From positions 207,480-258,946 of the forward strand of contig NW_014577459.1 in assembly GCF_000485595.1 (NCBI RefSeq): a DNA stretch of 51,467 bases, in the 5' to 3' direction. Shown one piece after another: positions 12,001 to 23,183 of this stretch. Origin of the DNA: Priapulus caudatus (lineage: Eukaryota; Priapulida; Priapulimorpha; Priapulimorphida; Priapulidae). Within the stretch, counting starts at the first letter, position 1. Each line of letters starts with the position of its first letter. Under the pieces are notes generated by a model. The model saw only the letters and a list, made by a program, of their open reading frames with translations. It was not told where the DNA came from and made no database searches. The position numbers and the translations under genes are program-made.

Positions 12001-14833
12001 CATAATTATGTATTTGGTCGAAGTAGCACTGATTGTAATTCTTAATATGGCCAATAGAGGGAGGAATAGTAATAAGTTATAGCATATAGATATATAGAAT
12101 AGAAGGATATCTAGAGATATCTAGAGATATAGAAGATCTTTATTCTGTATCTATGGTTATAGCAATAAAAAATTTGTGTTGAGGTAATCAAATACTGGAA
12201 CTCATATGCAAGAGCTTGTGGTATTACTCTCACTAGCAGTATTAGAAATAATCAAGTGTATGTTAGGTAAAAAATCATTGAATACCATATGTGTCAGAGA
12301 GTGAAAGGAAAACCACTGCTCAGGGAGAAGGTAAGAGCCAATTTAAAGTGGTCTGTCAGGTCAAGGTCATAGTATACAGATTGCCAATAAGTCAATAACC
12401 CTTCAGACACCTACCTGACTAGACTGTCATGCATGGGTGGGCGACACATAAAACGTAGAAATTGAAGAAAACGTGGCCTGGATGTGTTGCTGTAGGTCTT
12501 TTTTCAACAACAAAATGTGTGTGTATAAGGACATAAATAGCTATAGCTGTTCTCAGAGTATCTGGAAAATTGGTCTAAGAATGAGTCCGTTTTTAAGATA
12601 ATTCAGACCAAAAAGAATGGACTAGAGTAGATCCAACACAAGTGCTTGTTTATCTTAGAAGCCCAATACAGCTGTGGGACTAAACGCCTCTACAATACAC
12701 ATCAGGAGTGTCATAATATAGACTATATTCTTCAGTGGCGGATCTAGAGGGGGGTTGGGGTGTTGCACCCCTCCTCCTATTCAGCCCATGACTAATGTTA
12801 TCAGGAATGAATAATAATAGATTATTAATATAGATACTCTATTATTATTTACTCCTGATGTTATGATACTAGTAAAATGGGGCCACCCTAGCACCGCTTG
12901 CCTTCGGCATGCCTTCACACAAATATCAATCCCCTCCTCCCCGTCTCCCAAAAGCTAGATCCGGCCCTGTTATTATTTATATATTATTTATGTGTGTCTA
13001 TGTTATAACACTCCTGATCATATCAAGTGCAACAAATTAAGCATGTGCTAATTGTGTTAGTCCTGATATAAGTCTTGTACAGTCACAACCTTTTCTTAGA
13101 GCTGTAGTTATGTATGATTTTTTAGTTGACCACCACCTCACCTAGCTTTGTTGACCAATAGCCCAAATTTCTGCTGACCTACATTTCTTTCTTTACCAGA
13201 CTGTAGGAGTGTGCAAGGAATTAATTATTCACGGGTACAAGAACATTGGGTCTGTGTGTGGGGGGTGGGGGGTGTTGAATCATTGGCTTGTGAATTGGTT
13301 AGGAGACCTACATCTACGTGTGTGCGGGCGAGTTATTCTGGTAAAATCACTGAAATCAGCTAAGTTATGGCTGGGCTTTGCACTGTATGGGTTTTTGACT
13401 AGGTGCTTGCTTGTATTATTTCCTGCAGTTCAGAGAGATGGCCAGCTCAACCTCAACATTATCATTCCGAATTGAAGGCATCAAGCTAAGTGGCCATGAA
13501 GTGGTCAGTAACGGCAATCTGAAGAAAGTGCGATCCAAGGATGATGTACTTAAAACCATGTCAGAGTTTCTTTTAGGTGAGTGGCACAAATTTGAGAATA
13601 ATATATAGTGAGAAAAGAAGAAAGAACCTACATACTTATGTCTGTATAATTAAATGCACACTAAAATTAACACGATAAATATGGCATGTAACGTACAAAT
13701 ACCTTATCTGTACAAAAAGCATGTGTGCATGCGTGTAGGTGGAAATGATATGTAGTGTTGGGTATAGTAATGCTAAGTACTGGCATACCTGTAGTGGATA
13801 TGTTATTAGAGTCACTCAAGACACACGTATCCCACCCCCTAGCTTGTGTTTACTGCTGGTCTTCAGAATGTCTAGCCATTTTACTGCCAACTTGTAACAG
13901 ACACTTGTATGCCTTATCAGGAAATTCTGAAGTCACGACAGGGCTGAGTGTTGAATTGCGGAAATTGCGTGATAACTTCGAGAAGTCTTCTTTCTTCAGT
14001 ATGCATGAGGTAGGTATAGCTGTGCTGTGGCTGTTATCTTATGTCCTCAGTGTCATCGTTCTTACATTACACGTCCCTGTACATGAAAATCAGTAAACCA
14101 AGTGCTAATGCGATAAGCTCCAAAATTTAAAATTGAACATATTTTCAAATAATTACTTGGCTTATTACAACTCTTATGCTTCCGATAGAAAGGCATGACA
14201 ATATGGCAGTCGGAGTAAAACACAAGGTTACAAACTGTCATGTGTTTTCACTTTTCATGCACTCACACGCAGTCCCCCTCTCCCCCATAGTGATGAATTG
14301 ATTACCTCCGCCCAACGGAGTTGGAGGGGGTTATGTATTCGCTCTTGTGTGTTCGTGTGTTCGCGCGATCGATATTAGCGCGTCAGCCAGCTCAGCCAGC
14401 CAGCCAGTGATACCCAGCGAGCCAGCGCAGCGAGCTAGCGAGCGTGTACATGTCAGCGAGCAGCAGCAACGAGCGGCTGCTACGAGCGAGCGAGCAGCAA
14501 GCCAGCGTGTACATGTCAGTACGCTGGCATATATCGTGGCTTATTCGTGTGTTCGTGAGTCGTATGGCGTATGTCGCTGGCGGAGGTATGCACTCTTTGT
14601 GAGTGCACTCTGTCTAGTTGTATCTACATTGGCGGGCACTTTTATATTTGTAGGTCATCGGTAGTTCATTACTGTTGATATACGATGACACGTCAGTAGG
14701 CGTATGGATGATAGATTTGGCAAAGACTGCTGCGATATCAGATGCATTAGAGATTGACCATCGGTCACCGTGGATCCTAGGGAACCATGAGGATGGATAC
14801 CTACATGGTCTGGATAATCTTATTGAGGTGTGA
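5874..14833 (+). CDS. ITPK (IP3 3-kinase): Inositol-trisphosphate 3-kinase (8 coding exons, 338 aa)
   Basis: Coding exons: 5874-6029, 8008-8092, 8549-8698, 9947-10019, 10307-10442, 13429-13576, 13921-14009 and 14654-14833. All introns are GT-AG and every phase matches, giving 1017 nt including the TGA stop. The family phosphorylates Ins(1,4,5)P3 to Ins(1,3,4,5)P4 in the cytosol, which shapes calcium signals. Hallmarks seen: KWIQLSGHEGSF near residues 73-84, the IPK signature PCIMDIKMG (145-153, with D149 and K151), TAEEHSNAAVTKLRYMQ, STLSFRIEGIKL, GSSLL (282-286), IDLAKT (299-304) and the terminal GNHEDGYLHGLDNLI. The C-terminal three quarters align throughout with the animal ITPKA/B/C catalytic domain, so the enzyme class is secure. 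The protein is short, with a 52-residue first exon in place of the long N-terminal region of vertebrate isoforms. It converges on PRIM1. The first exon is the least certain part; alternative 5' exons are possible. Confidence 0.92.
6671..6939. mobile_element. MITE family A, copy 1 (AGGGTCTATGTCCCCC ends)
   Basis: Terminal inverted repeats begin AGGGTCTATGTCCCCC and contain nested GGTACGTTCCGGTATACC-type palindromes. The interior has GGTTAGGGAGTAGGCG. A second copy lies at 10897-11192. Both copies sit in introns of the IP3 3-kinase gene. No transposase is present. Confidence 0.8.
6963..7026. repeat. Perfect 64-bp palindrome
   Basis: The arms 6963-6994 and 6995-7026 are exact reverse complements with no spacer; the centre reads GCAGGCCTGC. 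It lies between MITE copy 1 and a hAT-like MITE. Confidence 0.9.
7036..7313. mobile_element. hAT-like MITE (CASTGGCGCCC ends)
   Basis: The ends CACTGGCGCCCACAG and, inverted, CAGTGGCGCCCGCAG bound about 280 bp containing GGGGGGTCTGGGGGCATG followed by CCCCCC and AAAATTTTT. That core is typical of abundant invertebrate hAT MITEs. A short internal repeat (TGCTTCCAG, three times) lies near the right end. The target duplication is not clean. Confidence 0.6.
7363..7404. mobile_element. TCAGGAG-family hairpin element
   Basis: Near-perfect palindrome CAGGAGTTAATAATGAC...GTCATTATTAACTCCTG flanked by ATAAC on both sides (likely target duplication). Immediately downstream (7408-7498) is another small inverted-repeat unit, AACCCAACAA...TTGTTGGGTT. 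Confidence 0.7.
8329..8505. repeat. Tandem duplication inside an IP3 3-kinase intron
   Basis: The block 8329-8402 (TTGAGCAACGGAAATGGCCC...) recurs diverged at 8431-8505 (TTGAGCAATGGAAATGGTCC...). The second copy ends 43 bp before exon 3. Confidence 0.8.
10897..11192. mobile_element. MITE family A, copy 2, carrying telomere-like CCCTAA repeats
   Basis: Same ends as copy 1. The interior is in the opposite orientation and includes about ten consecutive AACCCT/AACCCG units at roughly 11041-11106. The ends again contain GGTACGTTCCGGTATACCGG palindromes. Confidence 0.85.
11214..11250. mobile_element. TCAGGAG-family hairpin, degraded copy
   Basis: It has the same core as the element at 7363 (TTAATAATGACAA and its inverse), with eroded outer ends. 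It begins about 20 bp after MITE copy 2. Confidence 0.6.
12733..12969. mobile_element. hAT-like MITE (CAGTGGCGGATCTAG ends)
   Basis: The left end CAGTGGCGGATCTAG pairs with the right end CTAGATCCGGCCCTG. G-rich and C-rich runs follow inside. It is itself interrupted by a 58-bp hairpin at 12801-12858. Confidence 0.7.
12801..12858. mobile_element. 58-bp TCAGGA hairpin with TGTTA target duplication
   Basis: The ends TCAGGAATGAATAATAATAG and CTATTATTATTTACTCCTGA are inverted. The flanks are TGTTA on both sides (12796-12800 and 12859-12863), which supports a real insertion event. Confidence 0.75.
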
Positions 14834-14872
14834 AACCTACTCTCGTAAAACAAAAATTGCCATCGTCCCACT

Positions 14873-15004
14873 TCTTTTATCTTGCTTTGTATTTTTTTAT
14901 CTTGCTCTGTATTCTTTTATCTTGCTCTGTATTCTTTTATCTTGCTCTGTATTCTTTTATCTTGCTCTGTATTCTTTAATCTTGCTCTGTATCTTTTATC
15001 TTGT
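14873..15004. repeat. 20-bp tandem repeat just after the IP3 3-kinase stop
   Basis: About six to seven units of CTTTTATCTTGCTCTGTATT begin about 40 nt after the TGA stop, so they probably lie in the 3' UTR. Confidence 0.9.
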
Positions 15005-16664
15005 GTGAATTATACCTGACTGTGTCATTCACTTGGACGGTCTGCTGTCTAGTCAGTAAGGTGTACTGAAATCATTGGCATTTAAGCGAGCTCTCGACGC
15101 AAACCACAAATATTCTTGCACAAATTATGTGTCAGCTAACTCTCGTTAAGGCAGAACAGCAGCCATTAGAATACAATACCAACTTTATTGCTCGTCGTCT
15201 ACTGTATTGATGTTAAAGGACGAATTTAATATAGGTTTGTAAGTTATTTACCGTTTACTTTTTGATTATGTGTATATAGCTTTCGTTTTCTTTTGTTTCC
15301 AGATTGTGGACAAATGTCAATAATGACTGGATACTGGATAGCTTCAATATATTTATATACACGTATATATACATGTGTACATCGGCAGATTTATAGAAAA
15401 ACAGCCACACATTCACGCAAATCCATACTTTAAGCCTGTCCCTCATTTCCTTACATCTCTGCCTCAGCCTAGGTTGTGATGGTTTGAAACCAGATGTGTT
15501 ATTCAAAGATTATCTACATTTTCATTTATGGAGAGATCATTATCGACAAGCCTCTAATGATGATTTAAGTGCGTGCATTGTTCGTGATATTTAAGGGGCT
15601 GCAAGCTTTGTGCATACTTCAAAGATATGATATCATTGCAAAATGTTCTATTGGTCATGTTATAGTGGTATTAACTGGCTATGAAAGCCAATTAATACCG
15701 CCAAGTTAATCATACAGCCAGTAATTAGTCTTACATAATTTCACTGTCAGCGCAGATGCTATATATCAACAGTGAGTGTAATGTAGTTTTTGTAAGATCA
15801 TATTTCATTAGGCCTTTTGCCAAACAATGTTTGTCAATAATCTAGGGACATGTTTCACCCCAAACCAGATATACCCCGTTTTCAGAGAAATGTACCACTG
15901 TCTGAAACCCGAATATAAGAAAAAGATTCAAGCAGTCAAAGTAGGTTTTCTTTTTGGATCACTGTGTCACGCAGAGAGTTTCATGCCTCGCGTTTTCTAG
16001 TTTCGTTTTCATGCGAAGTCTGTTTTCACATGACAGTTCTGAATTGAGATTAACATATTGTGCATTATTTGACATGCTATATGTATATATATATATATAT
16101 ATATATACATATATGATATCGTGTGTTGCACAATTTGTCGAACAATTTATATTTATATGCTACACAGGAAAGCGGGAGAAAGATTACAGAAGATTAGTGG
16201 GTGAAAGATTGGTTACGCAAGGCAGTGTGTAGTATTTGAGACATAGGAAGGCTTGCAAGGTTATACAGGCCAAGTGTGTGTGAAAAGTTTGTTACTCGGT
16301 GCAATGTGTATATTGTTACACAGGACTGCATGAAAGGTTGGTTCCGCTTATGGGTATAGGATTCTATAACATATGCTACGTAAGTCGATACAAGATTACT
16401 CGTAAGTAATTACAGAAGGCAGTGGCTCGGTTTTAAACAATAGTATTTACATTTAAATGAATTTAAAATAATTGAGAATAATAGCATCAAGTTACTTAAA
16501 AAAAAATGTTACTGTAAGATTAATAATTGAGGGCAATAATCATCTGTGTATGTTATTGTTTGATATGCATTACCAGTTGATCTAAAAACTTTTAAAGTGC
16601 GCAATTTTTAATTTCCTTGTGACTAAATAGAGAAAAGAAGATTCTTGCTAACGTCTAAAGCAGT
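15005..16664. other. Intergenic; no gene recognised
   Basis: AT-rich DNA with a TA microsatellite at about 16081-16112. A 40-codon frame at 15473-15594 preceded by an acceptor-like pyrimidine tract looks protein-like, but it does not join the kinase gene in phase and I do not call it. Confidence 0.5.
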
Positions 16665-17220
16665 GGGGTGTATTACTATTTATTGTATTTTTATTTAAAG
16701 CAAGTTTTTGTAATCTCATTTCCTGTTGATCTCTATAAATTGTATTTGTTGTACAAGTTCAGGCATGTACAATGCAGGCACGCGCGCACACACACAGCTT
16801 CGTACGTACGCAGCTTCGCACGTATACGCGTGCACGCACACAGCTTCGCACGTATACGCGTGCACGCACACAGCTTCGCACGTATACGCGTGCACGCACA
16901 CAGCTTCGCACGTATACGCGTNNNNNNNNNNGGGTATTACTATTTATTGTATTTTTATTTAAAGCAAGTTTTTGTGATCTCATTTCCTGTTGATCTCTAT
17001 AAATTTTATTTGTTGTACAAGTTCAGGCATGTACAATGCAGGCACGCGCGCGCACACACACAGCTTCGTACGTACACAGCTTCGCACGTATACGCGTGCA
17101 CGCACACAGCTTCGCACGTATACGCGTGCACGCACACAGCTTCGCACGTATACGCGTGCACGCACACAGCTTCGCACGTATACGCGTGCACGCACACAGC
17201 GTCGCACGCATGCACATACA
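16665..17220. repeat. 30-bp minisatellite and flank, duplicated across an N gap
   Basis: A unique-looking flank (16669-16800) and 30-bp units (CAGCTTCGCACGTATACGCG plus ten more bases; 16811-16921) are followed by ten N (16922-16931), then the same flank and units again (16933-17060, 17077-17208). Open frames through this stretch are repeat artefacts. Confidence 0.9.
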
Positions 17221-20200
17221 TTCACATACGGGGATGGGGTGGATAATGGCGATCGATGCATTACTTTATATTGCATATAGCACAGTTTCAAACGAGAGAT
17301 TTTATTTGAAACAAGTATCACATTGCATAGCAGTTTTGGGGCAACACAGCTGTCCTCGATCACTAACATAAATTACTAAATTCCACATTTTACACAGTTG
17401 ACATCAGTATCATTTCATAGCTGAGTAATAGCATTGCTGAGCAGCATAGCTGAGTAATAGTTTAAACCTTATTATATCACGCCTCCTGTAAATGACTATA
17501 AGCAGTGAAAACGATTCAATGTAATAAATCGCGCCTTTCTTGTTTCTGTTCAAGGTTATGCAAATAAGGGCTCGGTCTTGCACTCTGGTGGAATAATTTT
17601 ACAGGCGTCACGCCGTTTCTTTCATAGCCATACTCTGATAACTATACTAACACTGACAGTATATAGTTAATATATTATATATACAAACAAGTTAGTTTAG
17701 TTATAGTACAAGAAATCGGCTGTTTCGTTTATATACCAATTGAGTTAACTGCCTATCTATTTTATATGGCTCTAATTGCGTCAAGAATTTATCTATCACT
17801 ATATTATTTTACTTAAAAACCATGTAAATACGTTATATTGGTTAAATATTTTCTTGTACAGAACAAAGCTGTGAGATATGCGGCATCGTGCAATCGTGTA
17901 CGCGTACACAAGTGTTTGCTGCTATCTAATGATCATGATAATGATACCTAGAGGTTGTACATTGCGTTCTGTATTATTATTTATTTCATCTGGAAGTCGA
18001 GAAATAAATAAAGACGTTTGTTTGATAAGTTTAACTTAAGATAGTGCGTTTTTATTTCTTACAACCACGAGTGCGCTTGTTGCAGTACTTATTTACAAAT
18101 ATTAAATAGCCATTAAAGCGCAGTAAATTCTCCAATAATTATATTTTAGTTCTTACTGTTGAACACAAGTTGTTGCGGTTTTTTATTTGTTTTACAATTT
18201 TAACTCGTTGTTTTGTTGCGATTGCTCTACATTTTTATGTAAAACTTGATGATCCCTGTCAGTAAAAATTACCTTGATGCAGTTAAAATTACCCCCTGAG
18301 GACGCTCTAAACAGCTTCATAATTCATCCTCGTTATTCAAAAGCTATGCAACCTATGAAGTAAATATGTAATGGATGCCAGAAAACAATTGTTCGTTCTT
18401 CCTCCCCCCCCCCACACGCATCTTGCCGAAACTCAAAATAACTGACCTAAAATTTGGCTCAATTGTGTTGAATTGAACAAGATCTCTATGTGGTTATGCC
18501 GAAGGAAGTACGTTAAAATAATTTCTTGTTGCAATGCCAAACGTGCGGACGTGACAATTGTGGCGTCTTGATTACAAGGCTGCGCGCCTAACCCGCGGCC
18601 AGTCATTAACGTTTGCAACGACTGTGCCACACGCAGTCAAGCGTGATTGTTTCGAAACATTTCCCCGTCGAAGAGTTTCTGCCCGCAGGCGAATTCTACG
18701 CAGCATAACCGGCTTTATGCCGACGTCTTTGCGCCGTGTCAGCTGAAGGTTATGCATTGACGTCATAGCGACTGTCGCAAGTCGGCGAGACGCATTTATC
18801 ACGTTCATTATAAACGCAGCACACTCCTTGTGTTATTCCGAGGTCGACGCATTGGCATCTGCCGCCTATAAGAAATGGCGTAAGGATGACCATTTCCAAC
18901 ATAATATTATACAGAATCTATTGAAAAATATACACGCCCTCACGCGTCTACACGGAAAGGGAAGTACGCTGAACTAGAACATCTACGGTTGTTTGTACAA
19001 AAGCGGCTACTGGTACAATTGTTACAGATCCGAAAATCCAAAACTTTCCCAAATCCGCATGCTGCCAAGATGGTGACGAGTATCGACTTCTAAAGTTCGT
19101 TCTTCTATAGCTCGTTCATCTATAATGGCTGTGTAAATTTCTCCATGGGACTCTGCCCCTTGCGCGACAGAAAACAAACAAAAGCGAGCGCAAGTGCGAC
19201 TGCCAATGATCCAGCTACATATTTAATTATTTGTTAATAAAGCTTACCCTCTGTATAGCATTAAAAAAATATAATATATATATATATATATATAATATAT
19301 TTGCAGCTGGCATCATTTACCGTTTGAGACTAACAAACGTGGATCTCATTGGTCATTTTGTATATTGAAATGTATTGTTTGAAAAATGTTGAAAAACCTG
19401 CTAGGGTGCTATTGTAGATAAATTAGAATAACTGTTGAACTAAGCACACAAAATTAACCACCTTTTCATTTCATATTTACACCACACAATTTTTGTTGGA
19501 AAGTATACAAGTTACAACAATGTATATAAAGACGTTCAGAGAATCCATGTGTACGTTAAGCCAGTTCATTAAAAACTAAATTGAATCCTCAACTGTTCCT
19601 ACATACAAATTGGCCAGGTAAAAGTAAAAGTGAATAATACCCGTCTAACGCCACCTGGTGGCAAAGAACGAAATACTATAACACAATATTATTACTATTG
19701 ACGTGAGGAAACGCATATATTGAATTCATATATAGGTTGATGGCGTTATTAGAACACAATGACTTAGATGAATTGCAAAGTCGTGACTGAAGATATTTGA
19801 CGGTGTGTACATGCTGAAAAAAGCAACCGTTACAGATAAAAATAGTTAAACAGCCATTTCGCTATTATTTTCACTCTATACAGGTCTATACATATCCACA
19901 CCAAATATTATGGATAATTAAATGGATTATTCTCAAGGGCGTCTATACCACGTGTTTAAAGCACAAGCATTTTATAATACAATCGTGAGTTTTTGCGCTA
20001 CATTATTCCCCAATCTGTAAACTACATCGGCTGCACGCTTCACGGTTTCTCTGTGCATTGCTGGCCTGCCAACAAGGAGATTAGAAACTCTGCACCACTG
20101 ATGATTACATACGCGCAAACTTGTCATGTGTGAGAGACACATTCACAAAGATGCCAGAAATACACATTTCGGAGATGCACACACTGCATCAATAATGCCC

Positions 20201-21097
20201 AGAGTGCAGAGGCAAATGCACAAAATTAGCACAGGGCAGAGTGTATATATATATACATACAGCGCTCAGACATTGAGAGCACAAAGCGTGGACACAGATA
20301 ATATACAGAGAGATGCAGAGACACACAAAGAACAGATCTACGAAAAGATGTACCGAGGGCAGAGATGCGTGGAGCGAATGCAGAAATATGTGGTGACATA
20401 GAGAGTAACAAAGACATGCACCTGAAAACACACAGAGTGCAGAGTCATGTGGAGACCTATACTGACTGCAGAGCATACTGAGACATGTGAAATGCATTCA
20501 ATCACACATAAAATCATATACAACACAATGACCGCGAGCGCTATACACCCACATACGGGGGAAAACCCAATGTAAATATCCAACAATTTGATAAATGGCA
20601 GTGAAAAAAATTTCCTGCCCATATATCAGTCAATGTTGAACTACTGCAGCATGGTTTCTCGCACGCAAGGTTGTGCCATCAGCAGAAAGCACAAGCTTCC
20701 CTCCCTCCTTGACATCAATAAGGCAGCAGCATGGAGCAAAGGAGCCTCTATCAGTCTATAGAAACCATATCAAAACTCCATCGTTGCCTCTGAAAATGCA
20801 TACACGTTATTATTATGTAATATAATATAATATAACCATAATTATTGTTGGAAATAGCAGCCTGTCCTTCAGTCTGGGACTGATAACTTTTGAGCAGGAT
20901 TGGGTAACTTTTAAGGATTTAACCACACGTTATACAGTAAAAATTTTCAAATCAGGACTGGGCAGGTTTTAAAATCTTTTATTCCCAAGACAGTCTATAG
21001 CAGTAGAATTGTCATTGTTTTACAAATATAGCGCCTTATCAATAATCTCTCTTGCTTAGTTAACACAATGCTCTGAATACATTTTACAACTGTATGC
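17221..21097. other. Intergenic; no gene recognised
   Basis: AT-rich overall, with a TA tract near 19271-19300 and a degenerate GCAGAGACACAC-like stretch at 20126-20520. A CpG-richer island at about 18535-18880 contains a 62-codon open frame starting at 18558 that I do not recognise. No convincing exon was found. Confidence 0.5.
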
Positions 21098-21103
21098 TTT
21101 ATT
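21098..21103 (-). terminator. Candidate polyadenylation signal for PRIM1
   Basis: Minus-strand AATAAA lies about 240 nt beyond the PRIM1 stop codon. An ATTAAA variant (plus-strand TTTAAT, 21160-21165) lies closer to the stop. Either could serve; the sequence does not decide between them. Confidence 0.5.
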
Positions 21104-21344
21104 ATAATTTAAGGTAATTTGCTAATTACTGTGATGTGGTCATTTTATCATTTGCGTTATTTAATATTCAATGGACGGAAGATAGACGCGAGTGCCATTG
21201 TGAACTCATTTGAGCTAACCCTCAGATAAGCTGATAATGTTCCATGACACTATTATTATATGTTATTGTGTTGTGTTATTATAATATGTTATATGTTGCA
21301 ATCAATACAAATGCAGACTTCAAGGGGATTATACTGCAGAGAGC

Positions 21345-23054
21345 CTACTCACCATTTTGCTCTATCTTTTTGCTCGTCCAAGATGCCTCCAGTTTCCGCA
21401 AGAACTTCTCAAATATTTTTAGGCTCTTCTGCAGACTAGTTTTCTTTACATCTGAAAAATGGAATGTCATCATGGAAGACTATCTACACAATATTTTCTT
21501 CACTTATTATTAATATATTTATGTCATTTACAATATTACACATACATGCTAAACACTCAGCTCACTAAAACAAACTATATGATTAAAATTTGCTGGAAAT
21601 GACAAAATGCAGTGCAAAGCAAATGCTAAACCTGTTTTACCTCTCACGGTGTCACCGCTTCCCTTATTCTTTTCTTCATATTCATTGAATTCATCAACTA
21701 GCTGGCTGATGGTGGGAACGGTAAATGGATCGAAGCTGTCAGCATCTTCCGGATCGATGGGGACACACACTCTTCCTGCAATATGGAAGCAGAAATGTAA
21801 ACCTGCATACAACAGCAACTACCATACTCACTATATGGTGCACTCTACTGACCAATGGTATACTATACTGACCATATCCGTACAGCTACACTAGGTATTG
21901 TCTAGCTACTATACTCACCACATCACCACACCCCGTACTGAAAGAGTCCACAATACTAACTACAGCAGCAATACCCACACCAACGATGGTACATTCTACT
22001 GAGCACAGCACTCCAGCTACACTATAACATTATTACACTACACAAAGCACAACAGTATAGTTGCGCCAGCCACTATACCATCTAGTGACCGCACCAGATT
22101 ATACTATTAAATACACATGCCTCTACAATAAATGAGTGATTACCTTCCACTAACAAATATCATGGTTTCCTATAGTTACCACATCATATCCTCGTTTCCA
22201 TATAGCTAACCTAGCTCAACATATATATATTCAAAGTACACTACAGATAGAACCTCAACATCATGACAACTCAATATTTGTTTGATGGTCATGTAAGTGG
22301 CCATGGCAGTGCATTGGGACACCTGCGCACACATCACATGCTACAATATAGCTTTCCCACGTGGTTTAATACCCATTCGACAACTTCTTAGTACACATAC
22401 CTGTTTTTGGGTGTATGCAGAAAGGACTCTTCAGCAGATGGTTAAGACCTTTAGTAACGTTAATGTCAAGCCTTGGATAGCAGAAGGACAGCATGACCTC
22501 CTCAATGCAGTGCCTACCATTCCTTTTCAGAGACCCCTAAAAATTTGTTCACTAATGTGTCAGATAATGGTAGAGCCTAGCAAATCGATGAAGAATTCTT
22601 TTCTTTAAATTTCATTAACAGGAACATAAATTGGTTTAAATTTAAAAGAATTACTTTATATTTATACAGAAATCAGTTTTGTTACTTGACCATACGCACA
22701 TGGTAAGAACTCGTAAATATGGCGCAATGCTGCAAGTAGCAAGCAAGAGTCTATAGCATACACGTCACAACCATACAGAAACACAATGGGGACTCACAAT
22801 TGATCTCAAATAAAAACGAATCTTGTACACAAGATAATTTTGTAAATGTTCCACGGTTTGTATTTATTTATATAATCTATTATCATGTTAGTGAGAGAGA
22901 GAGAGAGGGAGCCTGGAGGAATGGTGGGAAGAGAGAGAGAGAGAGAAAGGGAGAGAAGGAGGGAGAGCGAAAGAGGGAGAGAGGGAGGGATGGAGGGAAG
23001 AGAGAGAGGCAGAGAGACCGAGACAGACACAGAGAGAGAGAGAGACCGAGACAG

Positions 23055-23107
<53 letters not shown>

Positions 23108-23147
23108 GGGAAAGAGAGAGAGAGAGAGAGAGGAAAGAGAGACAGAC

Positions 23148-23183
<36 letters not shown>

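Larger units (their letters stand above)
12702..13017. mobile_element. Outer TCAGGAGTGT hairpin element split by a hAT-like MITE
   Basis: The left arm TCAGGAGTGTCATAATATAG (12702-12721) has its inverse ending at 13017 (CTATGTTATAACACTCCTGA). Between the arms sits the hAT-like element 12733-12969, so the outer hairpin was present first. Confidence 0.65.

Noticed and set aside
14290-14664. 105-codon frame rich in Ser, Ala and Gln around the AGCCAGC cluster
   Set aside because: It lies in the last IP3 3-kinase intron and reflects a degenerate CAGC repeat; the true exon starts at 14654 in another frame.
15473-15594. 40-codon frame beginning CDGLKPDVLFKDYLHFHLW after a good acceptor-like tract
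   Set aside because: It cannot be joined in phase to the kinase exon ending at 14827, no partner exon was found, and 40 codons is within chance expectation.
16668-17371. 192-residue and related open frames of RTHTASHVYACTHT type
   Set aside because: Translation of the 30-bp minisatellite, and one frame crosses the N gap.
18558-18746. 62-codon open frame in a CpG-richer island
   Set aside because: No recognisable domain and an overlapping open frame on the other strand; better explained by base composition.
20126-20401. 91-codon frame starting MCERHIHKDARNTHFGDAHT
   Set aside because: The region is a degenerate GCAGAGACACAC-like repeat, and the opposite strand has similarly long frames.
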